Below, one piece after another: positions 33,847 through 45,306 of a DNA stretch of 64,000 nucleotides. The notes under the pieces are model-generated. The model made no database searches and was not told where the DNA came from. It saw nothing but the letters and a program-made list of their open reading frames with translations. A program made the translations under genes and the position numbers. The DNA lies in assembly GCA_037501455.1 (NCBI GenBank), contig CM074857.1, forward strand, positions 111,323,501-111,387,500, given 5' to 3'. Every line of letters starts with the position of its first letter. Within the stretch, counting starts at the first letter, position 1. Source of the DNA: Lantana camara (taxonomy: Eukaryota > Streptophyta > Magnoliopsida > Lamiales > Verbenaceae).

Positions 33847-35094
33847 TGATAAGTTTGGATTTTCATGGTTTTATTGATGATATTAATAGGACTGAGACTA
33901 TATTTTCTAACTCTTTAGTGTTGAAGTTGTAGCTTAATAAATCAATTAGTTCAATTGTAGAAAAAAAAGAGGAAAAGTACCTAATGACTCAAAGAAGTAC
34001 AAAATTCGAGTATTTGCGTGAAGAATTTGGAATATCTACTCAAAAGAAAGAAGCGTGCAGAAAATGCCCTAAATTCCCAGTACTTTTGAGTACCTGTGCA
34101 AAGAATTTTGAGTACCTACTCAACTGATGGTTTTCAAGTAAAAGAGAAGTTACGTGAGCGGTTTTAAAAGGGGTGATACACATTTTTAGAGTCATAACTC
34201 AGATCTAAAAATTCATTCATCACTTTTTATTCATTTTTTAGGAGTAGTTCATAGCTTTGGAAACTATCAACCTTGGGAGAATCAATAGAGCTCAAATTTG
34301 GGAGGAAGAACGGAATCAATTCGGAAACGCTTTGCGTCAAGAGTTTTTCTTTCTCTCTTCCTTTTCTTATTTGTTTGTAACAATGAATTCAATCTTGTTG
34401 ATGGATTTTAGCATGTTTAGTTAAGCCTTCTTTTGGATTACAATGGATCTTGATTCGTAATTTGAATTTCAATTGCCATATTTATGACTCGGTGTTGTTC
34501 TGATCGTTTAATTTGGTGGTGTTGTGATAATTGACTGGCTATCGATTATTTTGAGAGATGATTAACCGAGTATTAAGAAAGGTTAATATAGGATGAGAAC
34601 TAAATGTTACATGTTCAATTAACTAGGAATAGATTAGTTGATTCGTTAGTGAGATAGACATATACTCGCTAGCCGTGTATTAACGTAGGAGCGGGAAATA
34701 AATGCGTAATTGGTTAATTGATTACCATAGACATGTAGGAATCATTAGCTAATTATAGGTTTACATGACTTTGACAGAAGCTTATAGACATTATTGTTCT
34801 CTAGTCTTTCAAAATCCAACGCTAAGATTGAATACGGTGAATGAGAGTTAAGTACGAGTCGAGTGAAGTTGTGATCCAATTTGATTCATAATTGTTGTAT
34901 TTTCATTGTTATTGCATTGTTAAGTTAGCTTTGTTATCACTACTCATTTAATTGTTCAGTTAGAATTCAACTAGAGAAATTATGTTGGTGTTTAGCACTA
35001 TAATTTAGTAGTCTCTGTGGATATGACACTTGCTTTCCTAATCTACAATTCTCACACGTGCACTTGCGTGTTGTTTATTATTTTTATGCCAATA
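33847..35094 (+). repeat. Athila-like 5' LTR
   Basis: It pairs with 41882-43131 and ends GCCAATA rather than the expected CA. A cluster of words built on TTGAGTACCTACTCAA lies at about 34008-34130 and again at 42046-42165 in the 3' LTR. Confidence 0.92.
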
Positions 35095-35100
35095 AGTTTT

Positions 35101-35118
35101 TGGCGCCGTTGCCGGGGA
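35101..35118 (+). other. Athila-like primer binding site
   Basis: TGGCGCCGTTGCCGGGGA lies six bases after the LTR and matches the complement of a plant tRNA-Asp 3' end. Confidence 0.88.
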
Positions 35119-35222
35119 CTATTTTAAAATTATATTTGTGCTAAAATTGACGCTATTTTATCTAGATGTAGATTTAACTTTTGTTTTTATTGTTTGCTGT
35201 AGGTTTCTAGTGGTATTAGTGC

Positions 35223-36965
35223 ATGCCAAAAGGACGTGAAGACAAGCTAGTACCACTTGACCCCGAAATTGAAAGGACTTCCTGTGTTCGTCGTGAAGTA
35301 GCACGCATTAATAGATTGGTTGGAAGAATGGAGGATAATCAAGATTTGCCACTTAATGTTCATAGGGATGGACAAGATGTAGAGCAGGAATACCGTTCCA
35401 TACCAGATTAGGCTATGCCAGTTTTGGATGAGCTACATTCAAGTTTTCGGAGGCCGAGAGTACAAGCTAATAACTTTGAGCTTAAACCATTAATGATTCA
35501 AATGTTGCAATCAATGGGACAATTCTCTAGATCACCAACAGAGGACCCGAATTTGCATATCTCAAAATTCCTAGAGATATGTGATACGTTTAAGCAAGCC
35601 GGAGTAACAAGTGATGTTATTTGGTTGAGGTTGTTCCCATTTTCTCTACAAGATCGAGCAAAGTTGTGGCTTAACTCTCTGTCGGCGCAGTCAATTACAA
35701 CATGGCAAGAGCTTGTTCAAAAGTTCCTATCTAGGTATTTTCCTCCTGCAAAGCCCACTGAGCTAAGGAATAGCATCTTTACATTCAAGCAAGGTGATGG
35801 TGAATCAGTGTGTGAAGCTTGGAACGGTTTAAAGAGCTGTTGAGAAGGTGTCTACACCACGGTCTTCCACAATGGATGGAATTGCAGACATTCTAGAATG
35901 GGTTGATTGATCAAACTCGGATGACAATTGATGATATAGCAGATGGAGCTTTAATGAGAATGTCGGTTGAGGAAGGATACGAATTACTTGACAAAATGGC
36001 TTCCAACAATTGTCAATAGCCGTCGAGAGAGCAATGACTAAGAAGGTAGTCGGGATACATGAAGTGGATGCAATTACAACCTTGCCAGCATAAATTGCAG
36101 CTTTACAAAGAAAGTTGACACCATGGGAGTACAATCGTGTGCAAACATTGATAGTGCACTTATCATTTGTGAGAGTTGTGGTGAAAATGGCCATTTGGGT
36201 AATCGTTGTCCTTCTAATCTGGAGTCGATCAATTACTTGGGAAATAGCAACCGGAATTTGAATAATCCATATTCGAACACGTACAATCCCGGTTGGCGTA
36301 ACCATCCCAGTTTCTCATGGAGCAATCCACAAGCATCAATTTCTGCTCCTAGACCAACTCATCCTCTCGGATTCCAGCAACAACAAGGATTTTACAATCA
36401 ATCGAGGATGTAAGCTCCGGAGAAACAGCCATCTTTAGAAGATATTTTGACTCAATTCATGGGAAAAACCAAGCAATTCATGGGAAACACCGATGTTGTT
36501 ATTCAAAGTCAAGCTGCTTCATTGAGGAATTTGGAAACACAAGTGGGGCAATTAGCAAGTGAATTGAATAATAGACCTCTTGGTAGCTTACCAAGTGATA
36601 CCGAGCCCAACTTGAGAAGAGATGGAAAGGAGCATTGCAATGCTGTCACATTGAGGAATGGGAGAGATTTAGATGCTGAGATGGAGGCAAGTAAGACAAA
36701 AGTTAATGAAGTTCAAGTGCAGAAAGAAGCTGAAAAGCAAGAAGAAATTGTGAAAAAGCCTACAATGCGACCTCCACCCCCTTACCCACAAAGACTTCAG
36801 AAGTACAAGCTAGACAAGCAATTCCCCAAGATTTTTGTTGTTTTGAAGAAAGCCCACTCCGTTGGAGGAAGCTCTGGAGCAAATGCCCAATTATACAAAA
36901 TTCTTAAAAGAAATGTTCTCCAAGAAGAGAAAGTTGCTCGAGTTCGAGACCATTACACTTACTGA
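35223..36965 (+). pseudogene. Athila-like gag remnant
   Basis: It starts MPKGREDK at 35223 and meets a TAG at 35409-35411, then an open stretch (35415-35843) with the retrotransposon gag fold signature (IWLRLFPFSLQDRAKLWLN, then TTWQELVQKFLSRYFP). A frameshift and several stops follow to about 36120. A CCHC zinc knuckle lies at 36171-36209 (CESCGENGHLGNRC). The C-terminal gag stretch runs 36447-36965 and goes out of frame with the protease near 36850. It would form the capsid of the element particle; here it is broken. Confidence 0.9.
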
Positions 36966-37863
36966 AGAGTGTAGCGCTATCTTACAAAATAAGCTACCCC
37001 CAAAGTTGAACGATCGTGGAAGCTTCAACATTCCGTGCACTATAGGTAACAAATGTTTTGGTAAGGCTCTTTGCGATTTAGGTGCAAGTATAAATTTAAT
37101 GCCTTATTCTGTTTTCAAGAAACTTGATTTAGGGGAAGCTAGGCCTACTACTGTGACTTTACAACTTCTTAATAGGTCTATAACTCATCCTAGGGGTATT
37201 ATTGAAGATGTGTTAGTTAAGGTTGACAAGTTTATATTTCTTGTTGATTTCATTGTTTTAGATTATGAGGAAGATAGGGATATGACTGTTATTCTTGGGA
37301 GACCATTTCTTGCTACAGGTAGAACTCTAATTGGTGTGGAGAAAGGAAAATTAACTATCAGAGTTCAGAACGAACAGGTAACGTTTAAGGTTTTTAAATC
37401 TATGAAGTTTTCTGATGATTCTGAACAATGTTTTGCAGTGAATGGTGTAGATGATTGTGTTAGTGAGTATGATGCAACAAAATATCCTAATGATCCATTT
37501 GAAGCTATCACATCATCTAACTTAAATAGAGATGATAATGGATTTCATCTACAAGATCATGAGAATGCAAAGCTTTACAAGGAAAAGACGGAATTATGGG
37601 ATGATGAAAGAATCTTTGAAATGCAATTTGAGTCAGGCCAACAAGTTTTTCTATTCAATTCAAGATTGAAGTTATTTCTATGTAACCTCAAGTCTCGTTG
37701 GTCCGAGCCGTTCATCATAAGGAAGGTTCTTTCTCATGAAGCAGTGGAGTTAATCAATACAAAGTCAAATGAATCATTTATGGTTAACGGGCAGCTATTG
37801 AAGCATTATTGGGGTGGTGACATTGATCGTGATCACACCTTAATTTCATTGAGCAACCCTTGA
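36862..37863 (+). pseudogene. Fused protease and integrase C-terminus of the Athila-like element
   Basis: A single 333-codon frame holds an aspartic protease (active site DLGAS at residues 72-76; ILGRPFLATG near 155-164), an acidic linker, and from about residue 226 (position about 37540) the C-terminal integrase segment (LYKEKTELWDD, FLFNSRLKLF, SRWSEPF, LLKHYWGG). RT, RNase H and the integrase core are absent, about 3 kb compared with a normal Athila pol, yet the junction keeps frame. The frame has no ATG near its start and is offset by one frameshift from gag. It may have been selected as a non-autonomous derivative or be a chance deletion. Confidence 0.88.
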
Positions 37864-38994
37864 TCCATTTACAAAGTCGGGCTGATGACTATAAATGAAG
37901 CGTTGCTTGGGAGGCAACCCAAAGTTTTATTGCTTTCATTGTTTGTGTTTTGTTGTGTTAAGTGGTGAATTGTGAAGTTCTTGAGTAATTGGCCTTATTT
38001 TTTGTTTGGTTGTTTGTGCAGATGGAGATTTGATGGCTTGACCAGATGAAAGAAGGGTCTGAAAGTTTGAGTATCAAGCGAAACTTATTTGAGTATTTAC
38101 CCGAAAGAAAAAGACTAAGAGAGGAATTCTCAAAAAATTTCCTGTACTTTTACATATTGGAATTCAAGTATTTTGGGCACCTACTCAAACTTTTTAAGAA
38201 AGGCTAAAGGAAAATTTTTCTCAAAAAAAAAAATAATTCCCTGTACTTTTAAGTATTGGATTTTGAGTATTTTGAGTAACTACTCGAACTTTCTTAAAAA
38301 AAAAAAAAAGAAAAGAAAGAAAAATTGGCCCTTAATTAAGAGCCAAGCCCTAGCCCCAATTTCATTCCTCCAAACACACGTATACACCCCACTCAGCTAA
38401 TCTCTCTTACCATTCTCTCACACCTCACCGATAACGACCTAAACCCATCCTCCGCCCTTTCGACGGCCGACAACCCCCACTATAAGTAGAACAGGACGAG
38501 AACGATAACAAAAATACGGGTGCTTTCTTACCCTTTATCTCTTTATTTCCTACTTTACATTCATCTTCCTTGATGCTTAGGTTGATCTAGTAGAATTATT
38601 GTCTTTCTGTGTATGATGTTGAATGCATGTTAGTATTTGCGTTATTTTGAGGACAAAATAAGTTTCAAGTTTGGGGGGAATTTTTTATCTTTAGGTGAAG
38701 TCAAATTAAGTTAGGTGAGTATGTGATGATAATGTGAGTAGTGCCCAAATTGATAGAATATGCCTTTTTGGAATAAGTATACTTGAGCTAAATCTTTCAT
38801 TCTATGATGATATTATGCTTGAAGTGATGAAATTAATTGGGAATTTGTTCATGCATGATCATTAAGTGTGCTTTTGAGGCATTGTTGTTGTTATTTGTAT
38901 TCTCAAAAAATTTGAGCACAAAGTGTGAGTGATAATTGTTGATGATTTGGAAAGACTTGGTGCATGCATAGGTTCATTCGGAATACTAGAAGTC
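37864..38994 (+). other. Athila-like 3' non-coding region, first part
   Basis: No frame of note. The segment at 38060-38290 repeats the LTR motif words ttgagtat, ctgtacttttaagtattgg and ctactcgaac several times. A second G-run (gtttggggggaa, 38670-38681) resembles an internal polypurine tract. Confidence 0.7.
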
Positions 38995-38999
38995 TTTTG

Positions 39000-40955
39000 T
39001 GGTGGAAAAACAGGAATCAGAAAGCAGCGGAAATTTAAAAAAATTTCCAACAAAAGGATCTAGGACTCGTAATCGTGTATCCAAATTCGTAGAGATTAGA
39101 AACTTACTTTTCAATAATCTTTCTTGAAGCGTTTCAAGCCACCCAAGAACGCTCTTCTCGCGGCTTGATCCCCTCTCCTTGGTAAAGCTCGAATCTTCAA
39201 AACTTCTAACTTGAAGCTCTCTAGAGATAGTCCACCAACTTGACTACAATCTAACTAGTAAGGATGCTAGTTCTCTAGTTAGTGTTTAGGCTTACCTAGG
39301 GTTTATTTTATCTTGGAGAAAGGATGGTGTTCAACACATGAACCAAAAGAAATCAATCACTCTCTAAGGGGAGCATGAGCTCCCCTATATATAGGAAAGG
39401 GAGGGGTGGCCGAAAATCCCTAGTCCTTATGGGCTAAGGATTTTGGTCCCTCTCTCCTATTACTTGATCATCAAGTAATTTTGACTTTGACTTTGAATTC
39501 TAATTCAAATCAACTTTTAAGAGAGCTAAAATATCCAAACCCTTTTGGATATTATTATAGTTTATTTATTAATAAATAAATAACTTATTTATCTAATTAA
39601 TTAATTCGTAATTAATTAACTAGATTATTTTTCTCCAAAATAAGACTTTTTTTTTAATTCAAAATTAAACCAAAGTCTATTAAATAATTAACACATTTAA
39701 TTATTTAATATATATATATATATACACGTGTGAGACACGTGTCCCAAGTACACGTGTCCCAAGTACACGTGCTCCTCACGTGACCCACACGTGTGGTTTC
39801 ACACGTGTGGAACCCACTCGGCTTGATTAACTCGTTTAATCATTTCAAAGCCTCAACTCATGTAACCACGTTGTTGTGTGTGACCCTCTAGGTTCTCAAT
39901 TCAATTAGCAGTGACCCTAATTAATTAATTCACTAATTAATTAATCAGTCCACAGAGTAAACGACTATAGTCTAGCAACAGGTGTTTAACCCCTAGCTCA
40001 ATTGGAATGTATGGATTTGACAGAAGCTTTAAGTCATTGATTCATGTGAGATACAATCCTCCTACTTACTATCTCTCAACCAAGATCTAGGGTAAGGGAA
40101 TAATCAGAACCCTAATAATCCGGTCTTAAAGCAAAGTGCATTTCATATCCATTTGATCTCAATCCAAGAAACTCTTTTCTTGATGTCTTGATCTACTGCC
40201 TTGGCCAAGAACTTCATATGGCATATGAATGACTTACACAATAAGAGATCACCTTGCAGATGCAAGTGTAGGTCCTTTCTTGATTCTCATTCACTTTCAT
40301 GAGTCACTTGTGCAACCCCAGCATAAGCCTTGAATCAGTTGTCTAAGGCGACACCCTTTAAAGCTTATACCTAAGACTACAGAGTTAACTCATAAATTGA
40401 CATGGAACCTCAAGTCTAAGGATCAATTAATCACATCAATGACTCGTGAGATATTTCCTAATCTGGAAATTTCCATTTCCTGAAATAGAAACTTTCTTTC
40501 CCATTTAGGAATGTTCTCACACAGGGCACCTCAGTGAACTTACTTATTGAAGTAAGCACCCTCATGTATCACACATGTATCAACTATACACTTTGCACCT
40601 CCATGAAACAAGGTGGTCCTTCTTAAGGGCGTGATCCCACAAGCAAGCCTTAGAGGAGTCAGGTTGACACTCCCACTGTCGGTAGGACTCATCGGCTTGG
40701 AGTATTTTACTAATCACGACTTATGTGAAATAGGGCTCGTTTCATGAACCATTTCACCTAAATGGTAGAGTCCTAAAGTTATCAGGATTAGGGGAGTTCT
40801 CATACATGCACAGATAAAGTAAACGCATACCAAACAAGAGCATATAAAGAAGTGTTGCCTCAATTCGTTATTTTATTCAAAGATTGTCTGTGATTACTGT
40901 AAGGAAAAGTACAAAGCGGATATACAATCGGCTTTCTAGGGCACTATTCCTAACA
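39000..40955 (-). repeat. Solo LTR of the Copia-A family (1956 bp), TSD TTTTG
   Basis: It aligns over its full length with the Copia-A LTRs at 4663 and 12774 at perhaps 95% identity. It is flanked by TTTTG at 38995-38999 and 40956-40960. The edge reads TGGTGG instead of TGTTGG. No internal sequence remains. It has seven CACGTG words at 39725-39807. Confidence 0.95.
39725..39807. promoter_or_regulatory. Cluster of seven CACGTG palindromes
   Basis: CACGTG starts at 39725, 39736, 39751, 39766, 39777, 39788 and 39802. Part of the gain is a tandem duplication of a 15-bp unit (gtcccaagtacacgt). The full-length Copia-A copy has only three and four. Confidence 0.75.
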
Positions 40956-40960
40956 TTTTG

Positions 40961-41881
40961 TTCCCTTATTGAAGCGAACTATAGACAATGTGAAATTAAC
41001 AGAATGACGTAGTCCATCTTTAGAAATTTTTAAAGCCTTATATGCCTTTCTATTGTTAAATCATACCCATTGGCCCCCTTTTAACCACACTGTGCTTGTT
41101 CCTTTCATTAACCATATAGAAAAGCCCAAAGTACAATGTTTAGAAATCCCACCAATTATGCACCCTAGAGCTTATGTTATGATTCATATTATCAAATAGG
41201 TGGAGATGGGACTGTCATGACAAATCTGGAGCGGTGTGATGAAAGAAAAAGAAAAAAAGAAGCAAAAGAAAAAGAATAGAAAAGAAAAACAAAGGCAAAA
41301 AAAGGAGAAGAAAAAAAGAAGAAGAAAAAAAATGATTGTAAGGCACAAGAAAAAGCAAGAAAAGGAAGTGTCAAGCGAAATAAGTTTAGGGGAGAAGTAT
41401 CAAGCTATTTCTATGGGTAATTTCTCCAACTTTATCTAACATAAGTAAATCTTGGGTGTCGAGCTACTGTTTACCAAAATTATCCTACCCTCACCCAAGC
41501 CTTACGTTACAAGCCTAGAAAAGTCCTACCAACTATGAGTTTGGCATTTGTTTATAGTAGTGGAGATAGGGAAGAAAAACCAACTGATAAGTGCGTCTTG
41601 TGTATGTTGCAGTTGATTTGAATTATTATCAATTGTTATTCATATGTCATTTACACACAACATGGGAATACAGTAATGGCAATATGTGTATCGAATTGTG
41701 CATGAGATGTGAATGTATGTGCATTGAACCAATTTATGACTTCATGAATTGCAAGCTGAGAATGAAAAAAGGATTGAACTTAAGTATATTCTAAATCAGG
41801 CATATGTGTTGGGCCATTGTTGTTCTTCTGTGGTGTTGTTAACTCTTGCTCGAGGGCGAGCAAGATCAAGTTTGGGGGAGT
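40961..41881 (+). other. Athila-like 3' non-coding region, second part, with polypurine tract
   Basis: It includes a purine-only stretch of A and G at about 41231-41337 that yields spurious Lys-rich frames. It ends with the polypurine tract gtttgggggagt (41870-41881) right before the 3' LTR at 41882. Confidence 0.75.
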
Positions 41882-43131
41882 TGATAAGTCTGGATTTTCA
41901 TGGTTTTATTGATGATATTAATAGGACTTAGATTATATTTTCTAACTCTTTATTGCTGAAATTGTAGCTTAATAAATCAATTGGTTCAATTGTCGGAAAA
42001 ATGAGGAAAAGTACCTAAAGACTCAAAGAAGTACAAAATTAGAGTATTTGCGTGAAGAAATTTGGAGTATCTACTCAAAAGAAAGAAGCGTACAGAAAAT
42101 ACCCTAAATTCCCTGTACTTTTGAGTACCTGCCCAAAGAATTTTGAGTACCTACTCAACTGACGGTTTTCAATTAAAAGAGAAGTTACGTAAGCAGTTTT
42201 AAAAGGGGTGATACACGTTTTTAGAGTCATAACTCAGATCTAAAAATTCATTCATCACTTTTTATTTGTTTCTTAGGAGTAGTTCGTAGCTTTGGAAACT
42301 ATCAACCTTGGGAGAATCATTAAAGCTCAGATTTGGGAGGAAGAACGGAATCAATTCGGAAACGCTTCACGTCAAGAGTTTTTCTTTCTCTCTTCCTTTT
42401 CTTATTTGTTTGTAATAATGAATTCAATCTTGTTGATGGATTTTAGCATGTTTAGTTAAGCCTTCTTTTGGATTACAATAGATCTTGATTCGTAATTTGA
42501 ATTTCAATTGTCGTATTTATGACTCGATGTTGTTTTGATCGTTTAATTTGGTGTTGTTTTGATAATTGACTGGCCATCGATTATTTTGAGAGATGATTAA
42601 TCGAGTATTGATGAAGAAAGGTTAATATTGGATGAGAATTAAACGTTACATGTTCAATTAACTAGGAATAGATTAGTTGATTCGTTAGTGAGATAGATAT
42701 ATACTCGCTAGCCGTGTAGACGTAGGAGCGGGAATTAAATGCGTAATTGGTTAATTGATTACCATAGACATATAGGAATCATTAGCTAACTATAGGTTTA
42801 CATGACTTCGACAGAAGCTTATAGACAATATTGTTCTCTAGTCTTTCAAAACCCAACGCTAGGATTGAATATGGTGAATGAGAGTTAAGTATGAGTCGAG
42901 TGAAGTTGTAATCCAATTTGATTCATAATTTTTGTATTTTCGTTGTTATTGCATTGTTAAGTTAGCTTCGTTATCACTACTCATTTAATTGTTCGGTTAG
43001 AATTCAACTAGAGAAATTATGTTGGTGTTTAGCACTATAATTTAGTAGTCTCTGTGGATACGACACTTGCTTGCCTAATCTACAATTCTCACACGTGCAC
43101 TTGCACATTGTTTATTATTTTTACGCGAACA
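41882..43131 (+). repeat. Athila-like 3' LTR
   Basis: It is the partner of 33847-35094 and ends CGCGAACA, followed by TCGAT. The frame at 41236-41439 upstream and those within the LTR are not genes. Confidence 0.92.
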
Positions 43132-43134
43132 TCG

Positions 43135-43375
43135 ATCCCGGTCGGGATGGTTTTCAGAGTAAAATGGGTCCCGGTCGGGACGGCCTTGCAGAGCATTTCG
43201 GACCAAGCCATCCCGGCCGGGACAGGTCATGCCAAAACCCTCCTACCATGTGATCCCGACCGAGATGAGTTTTGTGAAGAAATGGATCCCGGCCAAGATC
43301 CCATTACCGAGAGCAGTTGCATAGTGATCCTGACCGATATTTATTTTGAACTAAAAGGGATCCCGATCGGGATCC
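43135..43375. repeat. Palindrome array, consensus ATCCCGGYCGGGAT
   Basis: Seven copies lie at 43135-43148, 43168-43181, 43210-43223, 43253-43266, 43285-43300, 43326-43341 and 43358-43375. The last is a perfect 18-bp palindrome (GGATCCCGATCGGGATCC). The array belongs to the minus-strand gypsy LTR, and the Athila-like element inserted at the edge of its first copy. Confidence 0.82.
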
Positions 43376-43707
43376 ACTGCTCGAAAAATAGGGGCAGCAG
43401 CAGTTGAAGGGAAAATGCACCAAAACTCAACTCAAAAGATGATCAATGCTAGAAAACAAGGTCACCACAAGTTCATATCATTCATACACACATTATATCT
43501 CAAGTAGGCATCATATAACACAAGTTTATGTTCAAAATCACCCACCACTATTCACAAAACCCTTATATATACACATATTCATTAAATTCACAAACAACCA
43601 AGTCATATGAGCAAAATGCAAGGATCTTCATATATATATATACATAATCATGCTTAGCAACAAGAATATAAACTTAAATCATAAATTCCTTAACAAATTC
43701 CACGTTC

Positions 43708-43743
43708 ACACACACATACGCACACTCACACACACACACACAT

Positions 43744-43798
<55 letters not shown>
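43708..43798. repeat. (CA)n, (TA)n and (GA)n microsatellite
   Basis: A compound simple repeat: CA-rich from 43708, (TA)n at about 43754-43788, then gagagagaga. It lies inside the minus-strand gypsy LTR, and AT repeats continue to about 44300. Confidence 0.9.
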
Positions 43799-44552
43799 AC
43801 CAACCTTGGATAAAATGAGAGGATGAGATGATGTAGATGATGAAGATGATGGTGATGCCTTGATTCTCCTTCTCCTACCTCCTTGCTTGAATCAAAGATG
43901 GAGTTGTGTGCATGAAGAGTTTGAGAGAAAGAGAGAGATGTGTGTGTGTGTTAGAGATTTAGTGTGCGTGTATAGTGTTTGGGTAGTGTATATAAGTGTA
44001 ATGTGTTATGATATATTTGTATGTATATGTGTGTGTATAAAGTGGAAGATGTATAATATATCTGCATATGTATGTAATGTAATATAGTGTATATTACATA
44101 TATATATATAAAGTGAAATGTAATTTTTTAAGTATATAAGTACATGTACTTTATAGTATGATATATAATATATGTATGAAATGTATGTAATGTCTAGGTA
44201 CATATATGAGTATGTGTATATTTATATAAGTATGTATGAATATGAATTACATAATGATACTATTTTATAAAATAGTTTTAGTATATATGTATATATATAT
44301 ATATAAGTTTGAAAAATATGAAATGCTTATTTAATGAAATAAAATATGTATATGTTATGAAATGAAATGGAATGGAATGTGTAAAAGTTACGAAATAAAA
44401 TGAATATAAATACAATTAAGGTACTCGCATAAGGAAAATAAATCACATAATTCACTTAGACACATAATTCAAATAGGCATGCAATTAATTCTAACTCTCA
44501 AACCCACATGTGTGGCGCGCGTACCTGTATGACGAAATCACGGGGCGTCACA

Positions 44553-45060
44553 GATACGAATCATCCGATATCTGAAAGGGCCTAGTGGAACAGGAATCAT
44601 GTTTGACAAACATGGTCATCTTGACATTGAAGCCTATACTGAGGCAGATTGGGCAGGAAACCCAAATGACAGAAGATCCACTTCTGAATACTTTACACTT
44701 ATTAGAGGGAATGTGGTAACTTGGCGAAGCAAAAAGCAAAAGGTCGTGGGTTTATCTAGCGTAGAAGCAGCGGTCAGGGGCATAGCGAAAGTGGTGGCTG
44801 AGATAATTTGTCTAAGGAAGCTAATGACTAAGATTGGCTTGGCTTCCCTAGAACCGAGTCCTCTAAAGTGTGATAACAGAGCTGCTATCAGTATCTCGGA
44901 AAATCCCGTTCAGCATGATAGGACGAAACATGTGGAAGTAGATCAACACTTCATTAAGGAGAAACTGGACAATGCCACTATCACGATTCCGTTTGTCAGG
45001 TCAGAAGATTAGTTGACAGGTATACTGACCAAAGCAGTCACCGGTCAGATATTTCATACG
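44553..45060 (+). pseudogene. Copia-B RNase H remnant
   Basis: It continues the pol reading after the LTR insertion: RIIRYLKGPSGTG, then the RNase H domain (AYTEADWAGNPNDRRSTSEY, SSVEAAVRGI, CDNRAA, RTKHVEVDQHFIKEKL). An in-frame TAG at 45010-45012 precedes the C-terminal tail. SSVEAAVR replaces the usual SSTEAEYR, so an active-site region is altered. Confidence 0.92.
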
Positions 45061-45098
45061 GCGTTAAGCAAGTTAACGATTGACAAATCCATCACTTA

Positions 45099-45111
45099 AC
45101 TTGAGGGGGAG
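45099..45111 (+). other. Copia-B polypurine tract
   Basis: ttgagggggagtg directly precedes TGTTGG of the 3' LTR. Confidence 0.9.
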
Positions 45112-45301
45112 TGTTGGATATCACCTATATATGGAACGGTTGGCTATATCCCTAATTGGTAGAGATAGGGTCTGATTTACAGGGATTTGTTCCTTGTATA
45201 ATTTGTTATATATCTAGGACTCTTGTATCTGTTTTCATACGAAAAATATACGATTCACAATGAATACAATGAAAATCTTCCCCAAATACCATGTTCGAAC
45301 A
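45112..45301 (+). repeat. Copia-B 3' LTR (190 bp)
   Basis: It starts TGTTGGATATC, ends GTTCGAACA and is followed by the GAAAG duplication. Confidence 0.93.
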
Positions 45302-45306
45302 GAAAG

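Larger units (their letters stand above)
33847..43131 (+). mobile_element. Athila-like gypsy element with deleted RT-RNase H-integrase core
   Basis: LTRs of 1248 bp (33847-35094) and 1250 bp (41882-43131) begin TGATAAGT and differ by roughly 5% by eye. The interior holds a tRNA-Asp-type primer site, Athila-type gag with zinc knuckle, protease, and then directly the integrase C-terminus. The word TTGGGAGGCAACCC (37909-37922) just after pol is characteristic of Athila elements. The roughly 2-kb 3' region is non-coding and is interrupted by a solo Copia-A LTR. With no RT this copy is non-autonomous. Confidence 0.93.
32476..44552 (-). repeat. Solo gypsy-type LTR, minus strand, split by the Athila-like element
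   Basis: On the minus strand it starts TGTGACGCCCCG (44552) and ends GGGTGCTACA (32476), with target copies GATAT (32471-32475) and GATAC (44553-44557), one mutation apart. Removing 33847-43131 and one TCGAT leaves about 2.8 kb, the size of the other two LTRs of this superfamily in the window. Joining the outer flanks restores an uninterrupted Copia-B codon series, confirming the boundaries. Confidence 0.9.
28963..45301 (+). mobile_element. Decayed short-LTR Ty1/copia element (Copia-B), split by a nest of insertions
   Basis: LTRs of 191 and 190 bp (28963-29153, 45112-45301) share sequences such as ggaacggttg and tatatccctaatt, and are flanked by GAAAG. Without the 12.1-kb insertion (32476-44552) the element is about 4.3 kb. 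It has a Met primer site, protease, integrase, RT and RNase H in the Copia order, but gag is missing and every domain has stops or frameshifts. The short LTR and RT type resemble the Ale/Retrofit group; this is an inference. Confidence 0.93.

Noticed and set aside
41236..41439. Lys-rich 67-codon frame and its Phe-rich antisense partner
   Set aside because: It is a purine-only low-complexity stretch in the Athila-like 3' region.
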